A program made the position numbers and the translations under genes. Shown one piece after another: positions 15,176 through 23,410 of a DNA stretch of 58,804 nt. This DNA comes from a virus: positions 1 through 58,804 of IMG/VR virus record IMGVR_UViG_3300046777_001311. The stretch is one strand, 5' to 3'. Below the pieces are notes generated by a model. The model was not told the origin of the DNA, did not search any database, and worked only from the letters and a program-made list of their open reading frames with translations. The first letter of the stretch is position 1. Every line of letters starts with the position of its first letter.

Positions 15176-15379
15176 GTGAAAAATCTAATCAATCAATTCT
15201 TAGTAGTGTTGCTATATGCAATGCTATTTGCGTTCACATACGCATCAATTTGCGGCTTAATCGCCCTAATATTTTGGACAAGCTACATAAGTGTGGCAAC
15301 TTATCCAGCTTCGATACTCATACTCATGGTGTCGGTTATATGTGTTGGATGTTACAAACTTTGTGAACTTAAATTCTAA
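15176..15379 (+). CDS. Small membrane protein, 67 residues
   Basis: It starts at GTG 15176. Two strongly hydrophobic segments, VVLLYAMLFAFTYASICGLIALIF and ASILILMVSVICVGCY, predict a two-pass inner-membrane protein. I recognise no family. It is one of three consecutive tiny membrane or export proteins upstream of the amidoligase gene. Confidence 0.6.
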   Translation: MKNLINQFLVVLLYAMLFAFTYASICGLIALIFWTSYISVATYPASILILMVSVICVGCYKLCELKF

Positions 15380-15383
15380 AGCA

Positions 15384-15557
15384 ATGAAAAAAGTAAACTT
15401 CTATGTAGTCATGTACCTATTAGCCATGACTTTTGCGGCTGCGTGTTTAACGTGTTGCACACCATCAAAGAGTTCTGTTAACCCATGCGAGCACTTTGTA
15501 AACAAGGGGCATAAACAAAATGCCCATGACCTGCTACCATATCATAGAAACAATTAA
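15384..15557 (+). CDS. Small lipoprotein or exported Cys-rich protein, 57 residues
   Basis: ATG 15384, not the longer upstream frame at 15291. A basic start (MKKVNF) and hydrophobic stretch (YVVMYLLAMTFAAACLTCC) make a signal sequence with a likely lipobox Cys (TFAAAC or LTCC). The mature part is short and polar. It could be anchored in the envelope; the role is unknown. Confidence 0.55.
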   Translation: MKKVNFYVVMYLLAMTFAAACLTCCTPSKSSVNPCEHFVNKGHKQNAHDLLPYHRNN

Positions 15558-15568
15558 AATCAAATAAC

Positions 15569-16816
15569 ATGGAAGAAGAAAAAACTCCAGAAACAATCCT
15601 CCTATACAACGGAGAAGAAGTCAGCACCGACACAACAACGGGTTGCTTTGACTATGGTCAATATCAAGGCCAACTATACGCCAATGGTGATGATGATGTT
15701 ATCATCTTGACAAGTGGTGATACATGTCACCGCGATGATGATTGGCACACCACAAATTGCGGTGATACATTCCACGAAGATGAACAGGACAGCCTTGACA
15801 TAATCTATGCGGACTATGATGGTGAGTACGCCTATTCATCAGATTGTACCTATGGTATAGTAGACCGTAGGGGTCATGAGGGGTATTGGTTAGACACATA
15901 TCATGACCATGAAGCCGTATATTCAAATAGAGATAGCACTCATTTCATTGACTCACAAGTAGCACGTGAACATGACTACATCTTTGATGATAATCAAGAC
16001 GATTGGGTACACATAGATGATTATGAGGGTGATAATGATGATGATGAGGGTGAGGATACGTCCTCTTATGTTAAGTCATATCATGGCTATTCAAGACAGT
16101 TTGTTTGTGACTCTTCGGCGGCTTGGAAGTTTGGTGTCGAGGTCGAGAAGGAGGACTGCGATGCTAAGACCATGGAGTACCCCGATACTATATACAACGC
16201 TGTCAAGTGGTGTAAAGAATCGGACGGGTCTCTCAATGACTACTCTGGCTTTGAGTTGGTGTCGCCCGTGTATGACCTCATGGACAAGGATACTTGGTTG
16301 CGTGACTTTTCACACCCACTTATCGAACCGCTACTCAATGCTAAACATAGTTCATCATGTGGTGGTCACATCCACATATCATCAAGTATGTATACACCTG
16401 ATGAGATTATGTTAGGACTTAGCGGCTTCCTACCTATACTGTACAGCCTTTACAAGAGACGTATGTTTGCCGACTACGCACGTACTAAGAAGAAGTATCA
16501 GTACCTAACTGAGAAAACTAAGAGGGCGAGTGTATATGTGCAAGATAGGACTTGTGAGTTCCGTATCTTCCCTGCTGTACGTAGTAAGGATAACTTGATA
16601 TGGCGGCTTGACCTACTACGCATCTTCATTGACAACTTCAATGCCTCTGAGCGTGATGTCCTCAAGATGTTGTGTAATACATCACACCCCCTTCATATTC
16701 ATATCAAGAATATGGTTGGTGATGATAAAATGACTGAGAAGATTGATGAGTTCATCGGCTTCAGTAAGACGTGGAATAACTTTAATTTAGATAATGACGA
16801 TAAAACAATCAAATAA
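15569..16816 (+). CDS. Amidoligase (COOH-NH2 ligase, glutamine synthetase-like fold)
   Basis: A 415-residue protein. The first 180 residues are extremely Asp/His/Tyr-rich with repeated D-x-x-Y/H units, of the kind phages place before such domains. The catalytic part has the ordered family motifs FGVEVEKE (about 188), ESDGSL (about 217), GFELVSP (about 226), CGGHIHIS (about 266) and CEFRIFPA (about 330). Amidoligases join a carboxylate to an amine using ATP. Iyer and colleagues described phage members next to glutamine amidotransferases and predicted peptide modification. The next gene is such an amidotransferase, three bases away. The substrate is unknown; envelope, coat or small peptide targets are possible. 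Confidence 0.8.
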   Translation: MEEEKTPETILLYNGEEVSTDTTTGCFDYGQYQGQLYANGDDDVIILTSGDTCHRDDDWHTTNCGDTFHEDEQDSLDIIYADYDGEYAYSSDCTYGIVDRRGHEGYWLDTYHDHEAVYSNRDSTHFIDSQVAREHDYIFDDNQDDWVHIDDYEGDNDDDEGEDTSSYVKSYHGYSRQFVCDSSAAWKFGVEVEKEDCDAKTMEYPDTIYNAVKWCKESDGSLNDYSGFELVSPVYDLMDKDTWLRDFSHPLIEPLLNAKHSSSCGGHIHISSSMYTPDEIMLGLSGFLPILYSLYKRRMFADYARTKKKYQYLTEKTKRASVYVQDRTCEFRIFPAVRSKDNLIWRLDLLRIFIDNFNASERDVLKMLCNTSHPLHIHIKNMVGDDKMTEKIDEFIGFSKTWNNFNLDNDDKTIK

Positions 16817-16818
16817 TT

Positions 16819-17721
16819 ATGTGCATAGCAATCTTAAACCCTGAAGATGTTACTCTTGATAAGAGTGTTCTTCGCACGTGTTGGGACAATAACACGGATG
16901 GAGCTGGTATTCTATACGTAGATGGCGGCGTCCTAAAAACACACAAGGAGATGTCTAACTTTGATTCATTCTATGATGAGTATCTACGTATACGTAGTGC
17001 TCACAAGGAGTCTCAAGTAGTCATACACTTCCGTATATCTACACATGGCAAGGTCAATGAGACTAACTGCCACCCATTTATTGTAGATGATTATTGGGGT
17101 TTTGTGCATAACGGTATCATATCCAATGCACCACACCATGCTGATTACAGCGACACCTATATGTTTAATCAAGAGGTACTTCAAAAGCTACCTAAGGATT
17201 GGTTATTCAATGACGCCATCTATGAACTTGTTGTAGGTTACATTGGCTCATCTAAGTTGCTGTTTCTTAATGCCGACAACGATGCCTATATTCTTAACGA
17301 AGATATGGGTGTGTGGGACTTAGGCTGTTGGTTTAGTAACAAGACGTACAAAGAGTCACGCTACTTTGACTATGGCGGTAAGCAGGTATGGAAGTCGGCG
17401 GCGACCCCTACTATCACCTCCTCCTCTACTACTAAAGATTATTCTACTAAGTGGTGGGACCGTAATGATTACTCACCTAAGTGGGAGTGGGATGATAAGA
17501 AAAAAGATTATGTTAACAAGTCGGCGGCTGCGGATGTTTTTGATGATGAGGATGTGGATGTGGACAACTACCCATACGCCGAGTGGCCGACTGATGCGTC
17601 TGAGTTATTCATAGACACTTGCGATGGCTGTGATTCTCCAGAGGTGCTTGTCGCCTACGATACATCATACAACGCTTGCCTATGTAAAAGCTGCCACGAT
17701 GATTTGTACACACCCTTTTAA
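16819..17721 (+). CDS. Class II glutamine amidotransferase-like protein
   Basis: A 300-residue protein that begins MCIAIL, so Cys2 would be the N-terminal nucleophile after Met removal, as in Ntn-type amidotransferases. It also has NNTDGAGI (about 26), HFRISTHG (about 75), NCHPF (about 88) and FVHNGII (about 97), the order expected for the glutaminase active site. The domain ends near residue 190. The rest is a Trp/Asp-rich region with a CDGC...CLCKSC cysteine set that may bind zinc. It probably releases ammonia from glutamine for the amidoligase encoded just upstream. The pair is one functional unit. Confidence 0.82.
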   Translation: MCIAILNPEDVTLDKSVLRTCWDNNTDGAGILYVDGGVLKTHKEMSNFDSFYDEYLRIRSAHKESQVVIHFRISTHGKVNETNCHPFIVDDYWGFVHNGIISNAPHHADYSDTYMFNQEVLQKLPKDWLFNDAIYELVVGYIGSSKLLFLNADNDAYILNEDMGVWDLGCWFSNKTYKESRYFDYGGKQVWKSAATPTITSSSTTKDYSTKWWDRNDYSPKWEWDDKKKDYVNKSAAADVFDDEDVDVDNYPYAEWPTDASELFIDTCDGCDSPEVLVAYDTSYNACLCKSCHDDLYTPF

Positions 17722-17731
17722 CACATGAGTT

Positions 17732-18004
17732 ATGACAAAAGACCAACTGATGCAATGGTGGTTAAAACCACATGAGTATGTAAGATACAGGAGGGCATTG
17801 AGAGATAACTACGCTACTCATTATACAAATTATCTTCAAAGATTTGATGCATACCTATCTGCTGAACTTCATGGTGATTGCGATTATAGGCATGAGTTTT
17901 ATTCTTTAATAGATCAATTTGCATGGCGTAATTCTAAAGAGGGTCATGACTATTGGAGTTGCATATCAGAAAGACGTAGGCCTCTTGGAACTCAAACTAA
18001 ATAG
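17732..18004 (+). CDS. Hypothetical protein, 90 residues
   Basis: I do not recognise it. It is rich in Tyr, Arg and His (HEYVRYRRALRDNYATHYTNYL) and follows the amidotransferase gene by 10 bases in the same operon. A functional link to the amidoligase pair is possible but unproven. Confidence 0.6.
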   Translation: MTKDQLMQWWLKPHEYVRYRRALRDNYATHYTNYLQRFDAYLSAELHGDCDYRHEFYSLIDQFAWRNSKEGHDYWSCISERRRPLGTQTK

Positions 18005-18006
18005 AT

Positions 18007-18321
18007 ATGAATAAGATGATTTGTCAATTAGGTTTTACCTCTACGATGTATGAAACTACATCGTGGGGTAAACAACTAAGGGTAGAGGTTACATGTTTAG
18101 CTGACTTCTATCTTCTATCAGGCACTGTTAGTAGTGGTCACATGTATGTAGAGTTACATACTGATTATAATAATCAAGTGTTTGATATTGGGTTGTATAC
18201 ATTGGATGGGCGGCTGTCCGATTTTGATGGGGTAAAAGAACTTCCCCGACCAATCATAGACCACATGCATGAATACATGGGCGTTGATTGTAGTAAGCAA
18301 ATAGTTCTATTAGAATCTTAA
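18007..18321 (+). CDS. Hypothetical protein, 104 residues
   Basis: I do not recognise it. It is beta-rich with a Gly/Ser/Tyr composition and lies two bases after the previous stop. No motif, signal or membrane segment is visible. Confidence 0.6.
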   Translation: MNKMICQLGFTSTMYETTSWGKQLRVEVTCLADFYLLSGTVSSGHMYVELHTDYNNQVFDIGLYTLDGRLSDFDGVKELPRPIIDHMHEYMGVDCSKQIVLLES

Positions 18322-18332
18322 ACTTTATTAAC

Positions 18333-18467
18333 ATGACTCCAGAAGAGAAAAAAGAAATTGTAGAATGCTACATTGAGGATTTTATTATGTACCTAACATC
18401 TGACGATAAGTTAAGAGATAGATACTACTCCGCCCTTCAAGATTACATGAAAGAAGTTTACCAATAA
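18333..18467 (+). CDS. Small acidic helical protein, 44 residues
   Basis: ATG 18333 to TAA 18465 encodes MTPEEKKEIVECYIEDFIMY..., a charged helical peptide. It fills the gap between two larger genes with normal spacing and coding-like composition. No family is recognised. Confidence 0.5.
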   Translation: MTPEEKKEIVECYIEDFIMYLTSDDKLRDRYYSALQDYMKEVYQ

Positions 18468-18475
18468 TTAGAAAG

Positions 18476-18853
18476 ATGAACTACGATACATTCCTTATGC
18501 ACAAAGTCTTAATAGACGATGGTGTTTCAGTCAACAATGTTATGTTTGAATCACTACCTTATGATGAGCAGTTCGATATAATTGAAGAATTATTCAGCGG
18601 CTTCGAGGCTTCTGGTTTCAATGTACCTGAGATAGACCTACTCACATGTCTCAAGAACTATGTATATGCAAGTAAGTTTTGTCTAACATACGGCAATCAA
18701 ACATACGAACTTGAGGTAGACGTAACTAACTATGAGTTTAATAACCTATACGCACACGTTATGTCAGGCGAGTTTTCTAACCACCCATGTGGTGAGACTC
18801 TATACAAGATAATTAATGGCAAGATAAAAATAAAGGAGGTTGACAATGCCTAA
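18476..18853 (+). CDS. Hypothetical protein, 125 residues
   Basis: I do not recognise it. It is acidic and mixed helical/beta (FDIIEELFSGFEASGFNVPEID). It overlaps the next gene by 14 bases. A repeated GCGGC motif (18596) lies within it. Confidence 0.6.
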   Translation: MNYDTFLMHKVLIDDGVSVNNVMFESLPYDEQFDIIEELFSGFEASGFNVPEIDLLTCLKNYVYASKFCLTYGNQTYELEVDVTNYEFNNLYAHVMSGEFSNHPCGETLYKIINGKIKIKEVDNA

Positions 18854-19334
18854 CTGGTGTAGAAATGACGTTTACTTCTCAGGTAACAACTTACACAAGG
18901 TAGAAAAGTTGTTCGATGATTTAATCAAAGAGCAAAATGAGACGAGGCTTGGTGTCCGACCTGATTGGAAGGTAATGTCTAAGAAGGATTGTCTATTCAT
19001 GTTTGAGATATACAAGAATGATTCAGGACATTATTCATTCGATAGCAGGTGGGCTCCTGCACATGAGACTATGTTTTATATTGGGCGGCGTTTCAAAATT
19101 GCATTCAGCATGAGCTACGATGAGTGTGGTATGGGGTTGTATGGTCAGTATACGTTTGACCCATCACAACCCAACATTCTAATGTCTAAAGATGCTTCCA
19201 ATATAAACTATGAGTATGATGAATACTTTGATATGTACACATACAATGGTGATAAGTATGAATCCATGTATGACTTTTTAGATAATGTATTAGAATCACA
19301 AGAACCCTCACCAATAATAATGATCAGCACATGA
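18840..19334 (+). CDS. Api92-like ferredoxin-fold protein
   Basis: A 164-residue protein starting MTMPNWCRNDVYFSG, the hallmark N-terminus of the Api92-like / DUF1281 family (MPNWCxNxV...G). These proteins have a ferredoxin-like fold and are common in mobile elements and phages, but no biochemical role is firmly established. The Trp/Gly-rich middle (SRWAPAHETMFYIG) fits the family. The true start may be the second Met at 18846. It overlaps its neighbours at both ends, so it is co-translated. Confidence 0.75.
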   Translation: MTMPNWCRNDVYFSGNNLHKVEKLFDDLIKEQNETRLGVRPDWKVMSKKDCLFMFEIYKNDSGHYSFDSRWAPAHETMFYIGRRFKIAFSMSYDECGMGLYGQYTFDPSQPNILMSKDASNINYEYDEYFDMYTYNGDKYESMYDFLDNVLESQEPSPIIMIST

Positions 19335-19519
19335 GAAAAGTTTCAGGAGTTATAATGATTGTATCATCCTTTGCTATTACACTGGCAACGCTATTTATGT
19401 TAGCGGCTTTCGAGTATAATACTTTAAGGGATGCTTCAATCTACACATTCCTTGTGGTATCATCCATAGGAATATTATCAGCAATCGTTTTAGCAATCTA
19501 TGATATAAATAAGTTATGA
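19331..19519 (+). CDS. Small two-pass membrane protein, 62 residues
   Basis: Two hydrophobic helices, GVIMIVSSFAITLATLFMLAAF and FLVVSSIGILSAIVLAIY, with a short polar turn. Its start overlaps the upstream stop and its stop overlaps the next start. No family is recognised; a holin-like role is possible by size only. Confidence 0.55.
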   Translation: MRKVSGVIMIVSSFAITLATLFMLAAFEYNTLRDASIYTFLVVSSIGILSAIVLAIYDINKL

Positions 19520-19770
19520 AGATAGAACCTGTATGGGCATGCTCCTTTCACTTTTGTAGAAAGGAATGCTCGAAAGACTTAAAAGAAGTTGGGGATTGTA
19601 TGTGTCACAATATGAATTGGGACAAGGCTAATAAGCCTGATGGATATGCTAACCTTCCTGTTAGTACAACCATAGTATTACAACCTGGAGAGATAAACTC
19701 TGAGAAAAAACGCAAGGCAAGATTAACAAACAAAGTAGTATTAAGACCTTATGGAAGCAAAAAAACCTAA
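19516..19770 (+). CDS. Small Cys-rich protein, possibly zinc-binding, 84 residues
   Basis: The N-terminal half has CSFHFCRKEC and DCMCHN, enough Cys/His for one zinc site; the C-terminal half is basic (KKRKARLTNK). It may be a small nucleic-acid-binding or anti-host factor. No named family is recognised. Confidence 0.55.
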   Translation: MKIEPVWACSFHFCRKECSKDLKEVGDCMCHNMNWDKANKPDGYANLPVSTTIVLQPGEINSEKKRKARLTNKVVLRPYGSKKT

Positions 19771-19906
19771 GTACATCTGCGTGATGTCAAGTACCGAGCA
19801 GGGTATCAAAAGAGAAAAGATTAACTATAATGACTGGTCTATCATGGTACGCCAAGAGACAGACAGTTATTATGGAATCGTAAAAGATTATAAATCAGTT
19901 AGTTAA
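19751..19906 (+). CDS. Small protein, 51 residues
   Basis: ATG 19751, overlapping the upstream gene by 20 bases, to TAA 19904. The peptide MEAKKPKYICVMSSTEQG... is followed by NYNDWSIMVRQETDSYYGI. Composition is coding-like, but it has no motif. It may be an independent small gene at the end of this operon. Confidence 0.45.
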   Translation: MEAKKPKYICVMSSTEQGIKREKINYNDWSIMVRQETDSYYGIVKDYKSVS

Positions 19907-19934
19907 TTGTTGTTTGATTGTTTATTGGTTAAAT

Positions 19935-19982
19935 AATAAGGGTGGGTGTATGTTGTTGATTGTCATACACTTACCCCTTATT
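19935..19982 (+). promoter_or_regulatory. Long intergenic hairpin
   Basis: AATAAGGGTGGGTGTATG (19935-19952) pairs with CATACACTTACCCCTTATT (19964-19982) with one bulge, leaving an 11-base loop. It lies in a 137-base gap between two genes. There is no T tract right after it, so it may be a regulatory or RNA-stability element rather than a terminator. Confidence 0.55.
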
Positions 19983-20043
19983 AGACTTATTAGTTAAACA
20001 TATCAAACATTAGAATACATTGTAAACAAACACGTTAAATCAA

Positions 20044-20286
20044 ATGAAAAAAACAGTTCTATGTGGCGAGTTAGCCGTAAAAGAGTATGTCGCTGGAGAT
20101 ATGCCAAAGGTAAAAGAGTATATCAAATCAGGTGAGGCAAGAGTGTTAGACATAACTATGTCAACAACCTTAGACTCTATAATAGATGATATAAGAGGTT
20201 GGTTCGACTTTATCTTAATCGTAGGTAAAGATGCGGAAGATTTATTAACTTTCCATTACAAATTGTTGAAAGAAAATGAACAATAA
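20044..20286 (+). CDS. Hypothetical protein, 80 residues
   Basis: I do not recognise it. It has a compact mixed fold (ELAVKEYVAGDMPKVKEYIKSGEARVLDITMSTTL). It follows a long hairpin and ends just before the promoter of the HTH gene, so it may form a small transcript of its own. Confidence 0.55.
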   Translation: MKKTVLCGELAVKEYVAGDMPKVKEYIKSGEARVLDITMSTTLDSIIDDIRGWFDFILIVGKDAEDLLTFHYKLLKENEQ

Positions 20287-20288
20287 AT

Positions 20289-20319
20289 TTTGGAAAATAA
20301 AATAGTAAACATATATTTG
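20289..20319 (+). promoter_or_regulatory. Bacteroidota promoter giving a probable leaderless mRNA
   Basis: TTTG (20289-20292), exactly 19 bases, then TATATTTG (20312-20319). The expected start, about four to five bases past the -7 box, coincides with ATG 20324. This is a full match to the Bacteroidota consensus. Confidence 0.8.
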
Positions 20320-20323
20320 CATT

Positions 20324-20515
20324 ATGAACTTAATAGAATTTATACATAAGAACATAGACATAATTTCACTGTCTGAGATATCAAGACAAGCTGATATTGA
20401 ACGTAGTAAGTTACACAAAAACGTATACGCTGGAAGGCTATCTGATAGAGATGCTGCACGTATAAAAGAAATACTAATCAATCTTCAAAAGGATATAGAA
20501 TCTATTGAAGGCTAA
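20324..20515 (+). CDS. Small helix-turn-helix regulator, 63 residues
   Basis: The chain IISLSEISRQADIERSKLHKNVYAGRLSDRDAARI has the spacing of a Cro/XRE-like helix-turn-helix, with a following helix (KEILINLQKDIESIEG). At 63 residues it is near the minimal size for such a regulator. It has a strong promoter that should give a leaderless transcript. It probably controls the recombination operon downstream or the phage switch, but no operator sites have been identified. Confidence 0.65.
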   Translation: MNLIEFIHKNIDIISLSEISRQADIERSKLHKNVYAGRLSDRDAARIKEILINLQKDIESIEG

Positions 20516-20732
20516 GGTATTGCAAAGGGCACAACTCGTAGTGAGTTGGTTCGCCAAAAGAAATAGGGATCCAAAGAATACAGCAAAGGTATACTTTCCA
20601 TTTGAATATAGAAAGATGATGCGTGTCTTTAGAGATAGCTGTTTCTCTTTCACTGAGGATGATATATCCAAGTGGGAGGAGCTAATCAGAATATTAACCG
20701 CCCAAGAAAGGGCAACTAAAAAACAAAAATAA
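20505..20732 (+). CDS. Hypothetical basic protein, 75 residues
   Basis: I do not recognise it. It begins at TTG 20505 inside the end of the HTH gene; TTG 20520 is the alternative. It is Arg/Lys/Phe-rich (SWFAKRNRDPKNTAKVYFPFEYRKMM), and may be nucleic-acid-binding. Confidence 0.5.
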   Translation: MKAKVLQRAQLVVSWFAKRNRDPKNTAKVYFPFEYRKMMRVFRDSCFSFTEDDISKWEELIRILTAQERATKKQK

Positions 20733-20734
20733 AA

Positions 20735-21016
20735 ATGGAAAAGTTCGACCTACCATCAGAGTCAGCCATGAGTTTTGGAATGGCTAAAACAGAGTTTGTT
20801 CAAATGATGTTGTTGTTTAACCCACATCGTAGCAACGATGATATTAAGAAATCATTCAATGAGATATGCGAGATGTTCAGCAATACTCTTATTGATGATA
20901 TTCTAAATGACCTAAGAGCATACGAGAAGTTTGAAGAAATGGTTAAATCAGTAAACGATTTTAAAGAAAATGAAAAGGAAAGCGAAGAGAGTGCAAGTTC
21001 GGAAACCAACGATTAA
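20735..21016 (+). CDS. Hypothetical protein, 93 residues
   Basis: I do not recognise it. Mostly helical, with a Glu/Ser-rich C-terminal tail (NEKESEESASSETND). It sits two bases after the preceding stop and overlaps the next gene by 47 bases, an unusually long overlap. Confidence 0.55.
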   Translation: MEKFDLPSESAMSFGMAKTEFVQMMLLFNPHRSNDDIKKSFNEICEMFSNTLIDDILNDLRAYEKFEEMVKSVNDFKENEKESEESASSETND

Positions 21017-21320
21017 AAGGTTATCGAGAGCTGATAAGATACGCCAGGCATACGAACTAAAGAAAAGAGTTCAAGATGCCTTGATACTTGCAGGTCTTGA
21101 CATTAATCAGAAGTATATGCCATACGCTAAGTTGTTTGAACTATTGTATGTGTCTATTGAACCTGATGTTAATGAGAGACGTGTTAGACTTAGGCGTATT
21201 ATTAGCGGCGTTCCAAAGTTAGAGGACGCCTTTTGGGTAGAGATACTATACAGGTACTGCTCAGAAATAGGAAAGGTATCAGAGCATTATTGCTCATTTG
21301 AATTTCAATCTAAGTTTTAA
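20970..21320 (+). CDS. Hypothetical basic protein before recombination genes, 116 residues
   Basis: A very basic N-terminus (MKRKAKRVQVRKPTIKRLSR) is followed by helices; a GCGGC motif lies near 21211. Its stop overlaps the ATG of the exonuclease gene (TAATG), so translation is coupled. It may be a DNA-binding accessory of the RecE/RecT-type unit. I do not recognise a family. Confidence 0.55.
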   Translation: MKRKAKRVQVRKPTIKRLSRADKIRQAYELKKRVQDALILAGLDINQKYMPYAKLFELLYVSIEPDVNERRVRLRRIISGVPKLEDAFWVEILYRYCSEIGKVSEHYCSFEFQSKF

Positions 21321-22177
21321 TGGAAGATTACAGACAATTAGATGGGGTAAACTACTCATCACTAAAGCTTTATCACAGAAGCCCACTACACTACAAGCAC
21401 TACATTGAGAATCCTTCAGAGTCTACTGAGGCTCAGAAGTTAGGTACATTAGTACACACGTTAGTCCTTGAGCCGCATAAGTTTGAACAGGAGTATACAG
21501 TATTCAATCCTAATGACAGACCTAACACCGCAGCCGATTTCAGAAATGCTGAGAACAAGTTATGGAAACAGGTTATCATCGAGGAGGCGGCTAATCATGG
21601 TCGTATGGTTATCGACTCAGAGACCTTTGATAAGGCTAATGGTATGGCTAAGAATGTACTTAGGATACCTGCTGTTCAGAAACTATTAGCATCGGCTGAG
21701 ATTGAATCAGGTATACAATGGACAGACCAAATGACTGGAGTGTTATGTAAGGGTAAGCCTGATGGCTACAATAAATCTACACGAGTTGTATTTGATTTAA
21801 AGACTACCATATCAGCACACCCTACAGACTTTCAAAGGTCTATATGGAACTATCGTTACCACGAGCAGGCGGCGTTCTATGTTAATGGTCTCAATGCTAT
21901 ACACGGTGATGGTACATTCAAGAGATTCATATTCATAGCTGTTGAGAAGGATGCGCCATACGCTGCATCAATCTTCATGCTTGCTGAATCAGCACTTAAT
22001 GTAGGATGGATTACATGTCAATCGCTACTCAATATGCACAAGCAATGCTCTGATTCTAATAATTGGTCATATCAATATGACATACTATCTCAGCATAGCT
22101 CTGGTGTTATTGACATGGATCTACCCGACTTCGCCTATATGAAGGCGGAAAATGATGAACTAACTAATCAATTCTAA
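21320..22177 (+). CDS. RecE-type 5'-3' exonuclease (PD-(D/E)XK)
   Basis: A 285-residue protein with the RecE C-terminal/DUF3799 architecture. An N-terminal Ser/His-rich region (YSSLKLYHRSPLHYKHYI) and LGTLVHTLVLEP come first. The nuclease signature is GKPDGY (about residue 146), then VVFDLKTT (about 156) and YHEQAAFY (about 182). All key Asp and Lys positions are present. It resects DNA ends to make 3' single strands for the annealing protein encoded next to it. It belongs to the recombination operon with RecT-like annealing and RusA-like resolution genes. Confidence 0.88.
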   Translation: MEDYRQLDGVNYSSLKLYHRSPLHYKHYIENPSESTEAQKLGTLVHTLVLEPHKFEQEYTVFNPNDRPNTAADFRNAENKLWKQVIIEEAANHGRMVIDSETFDKANGMAKNVLRIPAVQKLLASAEIESGIQWTDQMTGVLCKGKPDGYNKSTRVVFDLKTTISAHPTDFQRSIWNYRYHEQAAFYVNGLNAIHGDGTFKRFIFIAVEKDAPYAASIFMLAESALNVGWITCQSLLNMHKQCSDSNNWSYQYDILSQHSSGVIDMDLPDFAYMKAENDELTNQF

Positions 22178-22178
22178 T

Positions 22179-22988
22179 ATGAATAAAGCTGTAGAAATTA
22201 AAAAGTTCGAGAGCCAAGTAAAGGCTTATGAGGACACTATCTCTAAACTCGTTGGTACTAAGTATGGTATTACACCTGATGAGTTTGCTATGTCAGTTAT
22301 GACGGCTGTGAAAAAAACGCCTAAGCTATTAAACTGTGACAGAGGGTCACTGTTTGCTTCGGTTCTTTTATCAGCCGAGTTAAAGCTACCATTCAATACC
22401 CCGTCTGGTTTTGCCTACATCATACCCTATGGTAATGAGGCGCAATTCCAATTAGGGTATAAGGGTTTGGTGGAGATTGCATATAGAAACCCAAGAGTTA
22501 AGTCAGTGTATGCAGGTGTTGTATATACTGATGAGGTTGAACAGGGTAGATTTAAATACTCAAGAGGTGTAAATGTAACATTAGAACATGACCCAATACT
22601 TAACAGAACAAAAGAACAGGACGATGCTAAGGAAGTTTATTGCGCCTATGGTATCGTTAAGCTTGAAGGTACTGACCCTATCATTGAAGTACTTGACTTT
22701 AATCAGCTATCTAAGATTAAGAAGTTGAGTAAGGCTGGCGGCTCGCAATCAAGTCCATACAACAATGGAACTGATGTCGCTGATTGGATGTTTAAGAAGG
22801 CGGCTATCAAACAATGCCTCAAGACTGTACCTAAGCAGGGTGTACCTGAGATTGGCATGGCTGTGGAAATTGATGATAAGCTATCCGTTGGAGGCAAGGC
22901 TATCATAACAGATGATGGCGTAGATATACAAGACGTTGACTTTATAGAAAAGACAGGAGCTAAAGACGAAATATTTAACGAACTATGA
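22179..22988 (+). CDS. recT: RecT-type single-strand annealing protein
   Basis: A 269-residue protein. Family segments are KTPKLLNCDRGSLFASVLLSAELKL-like (about 46-70), PFNTPSGFAYIIPYGNEAQFQLGYKGL (about 70-97) and WMFKKAAIKQCLKTVP (about 205-220). It coats single-stranded DNA and anneals it to complementary strands, acting with the exonuclease encoded one base upstream. Length and motif order are typical for RecT. It is probably used for replication restart, concatemer formation or recombination between phages. Confidence 0.93.
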   Translation: MNKAVEIKKFESQVKAYEDTISKLVGTKYGITPDEFAMSVMTAVKKTPKLLNCDRGSLFASVLLSAELKLPFNTPSGFAYIIPYGNEAQFQLGYKGLVEIAYRNPRVKSVYAGVVYTDEVEQGRFKYSRGVNVTLEHDPILNRTKEQDDAKEVYCAYGIVKLEGTDPIIEVLDFNQLSKIKKLSKAGGSQSSPYNNGTDVADWMFKKAAIKQCLKTVPKQGVPEIGMAVEIDDKLSVGGKAIITDDGVDIQDVDFIEKTGAKDEIFNEL

Positions 22989-23410
22989 AGATTACCTTAA
23001 CCCCCGAAGAGTACGGCAGTTGCCATTTGATTATGGCTAACAAGCTGTACTTAAACAAGGAGGCCGACATAAAACAAATTGTCGCCTCCTACTCTTTCTG
23101 TAAATGGCAGAACATCTTCTTTAATCAACTTGACGATACAGCAGAGCATGCTGTAATCTTCTCAGGCAAGAAGATTCTGTTCTACATATCCAATGATGAT
23201 CACATGTCATTTGACATAAGTCAAGCTAAGAAGATTGACGGTGATATTGTTGTACTCACACGTGTACACAATGACCACGTTGATTTTGTCGGCTATGCAA
23301 AAGTGTCTGACATATATGTTTGGGAGAATGTTAGAATAACTGGAGACCTTTCGAAAGAGGTTACTATCACCCTTAATGATTTACATAAATTCAAAGAAGA
23401 TGTCGGATGA
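22985..23410 (+). CDS. Hypothetical protein, 141 residues
   Basis: I do not recognise it. It overlaps the RecT stop (ATGA-type junction). Beta-rich, with an acidic middle (FYISNDDHMSFDIS). Its position after RecT suggests a recombination accessory, but nothing in the sequence proves this. Confidence 0.6.
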   Translation: MKITLTPEEYGSCHLIMANKLYLNKEADIKQIVASYSFCKWQNIFFNQLDDTAEHAVIFSGKKILFYISNDDHMSFDISQAKKIDGDIVVLTRVHNDHVDFVGYAKVSDIYVWENVRITGDLSKEVTITLNDLHKFKEDVG

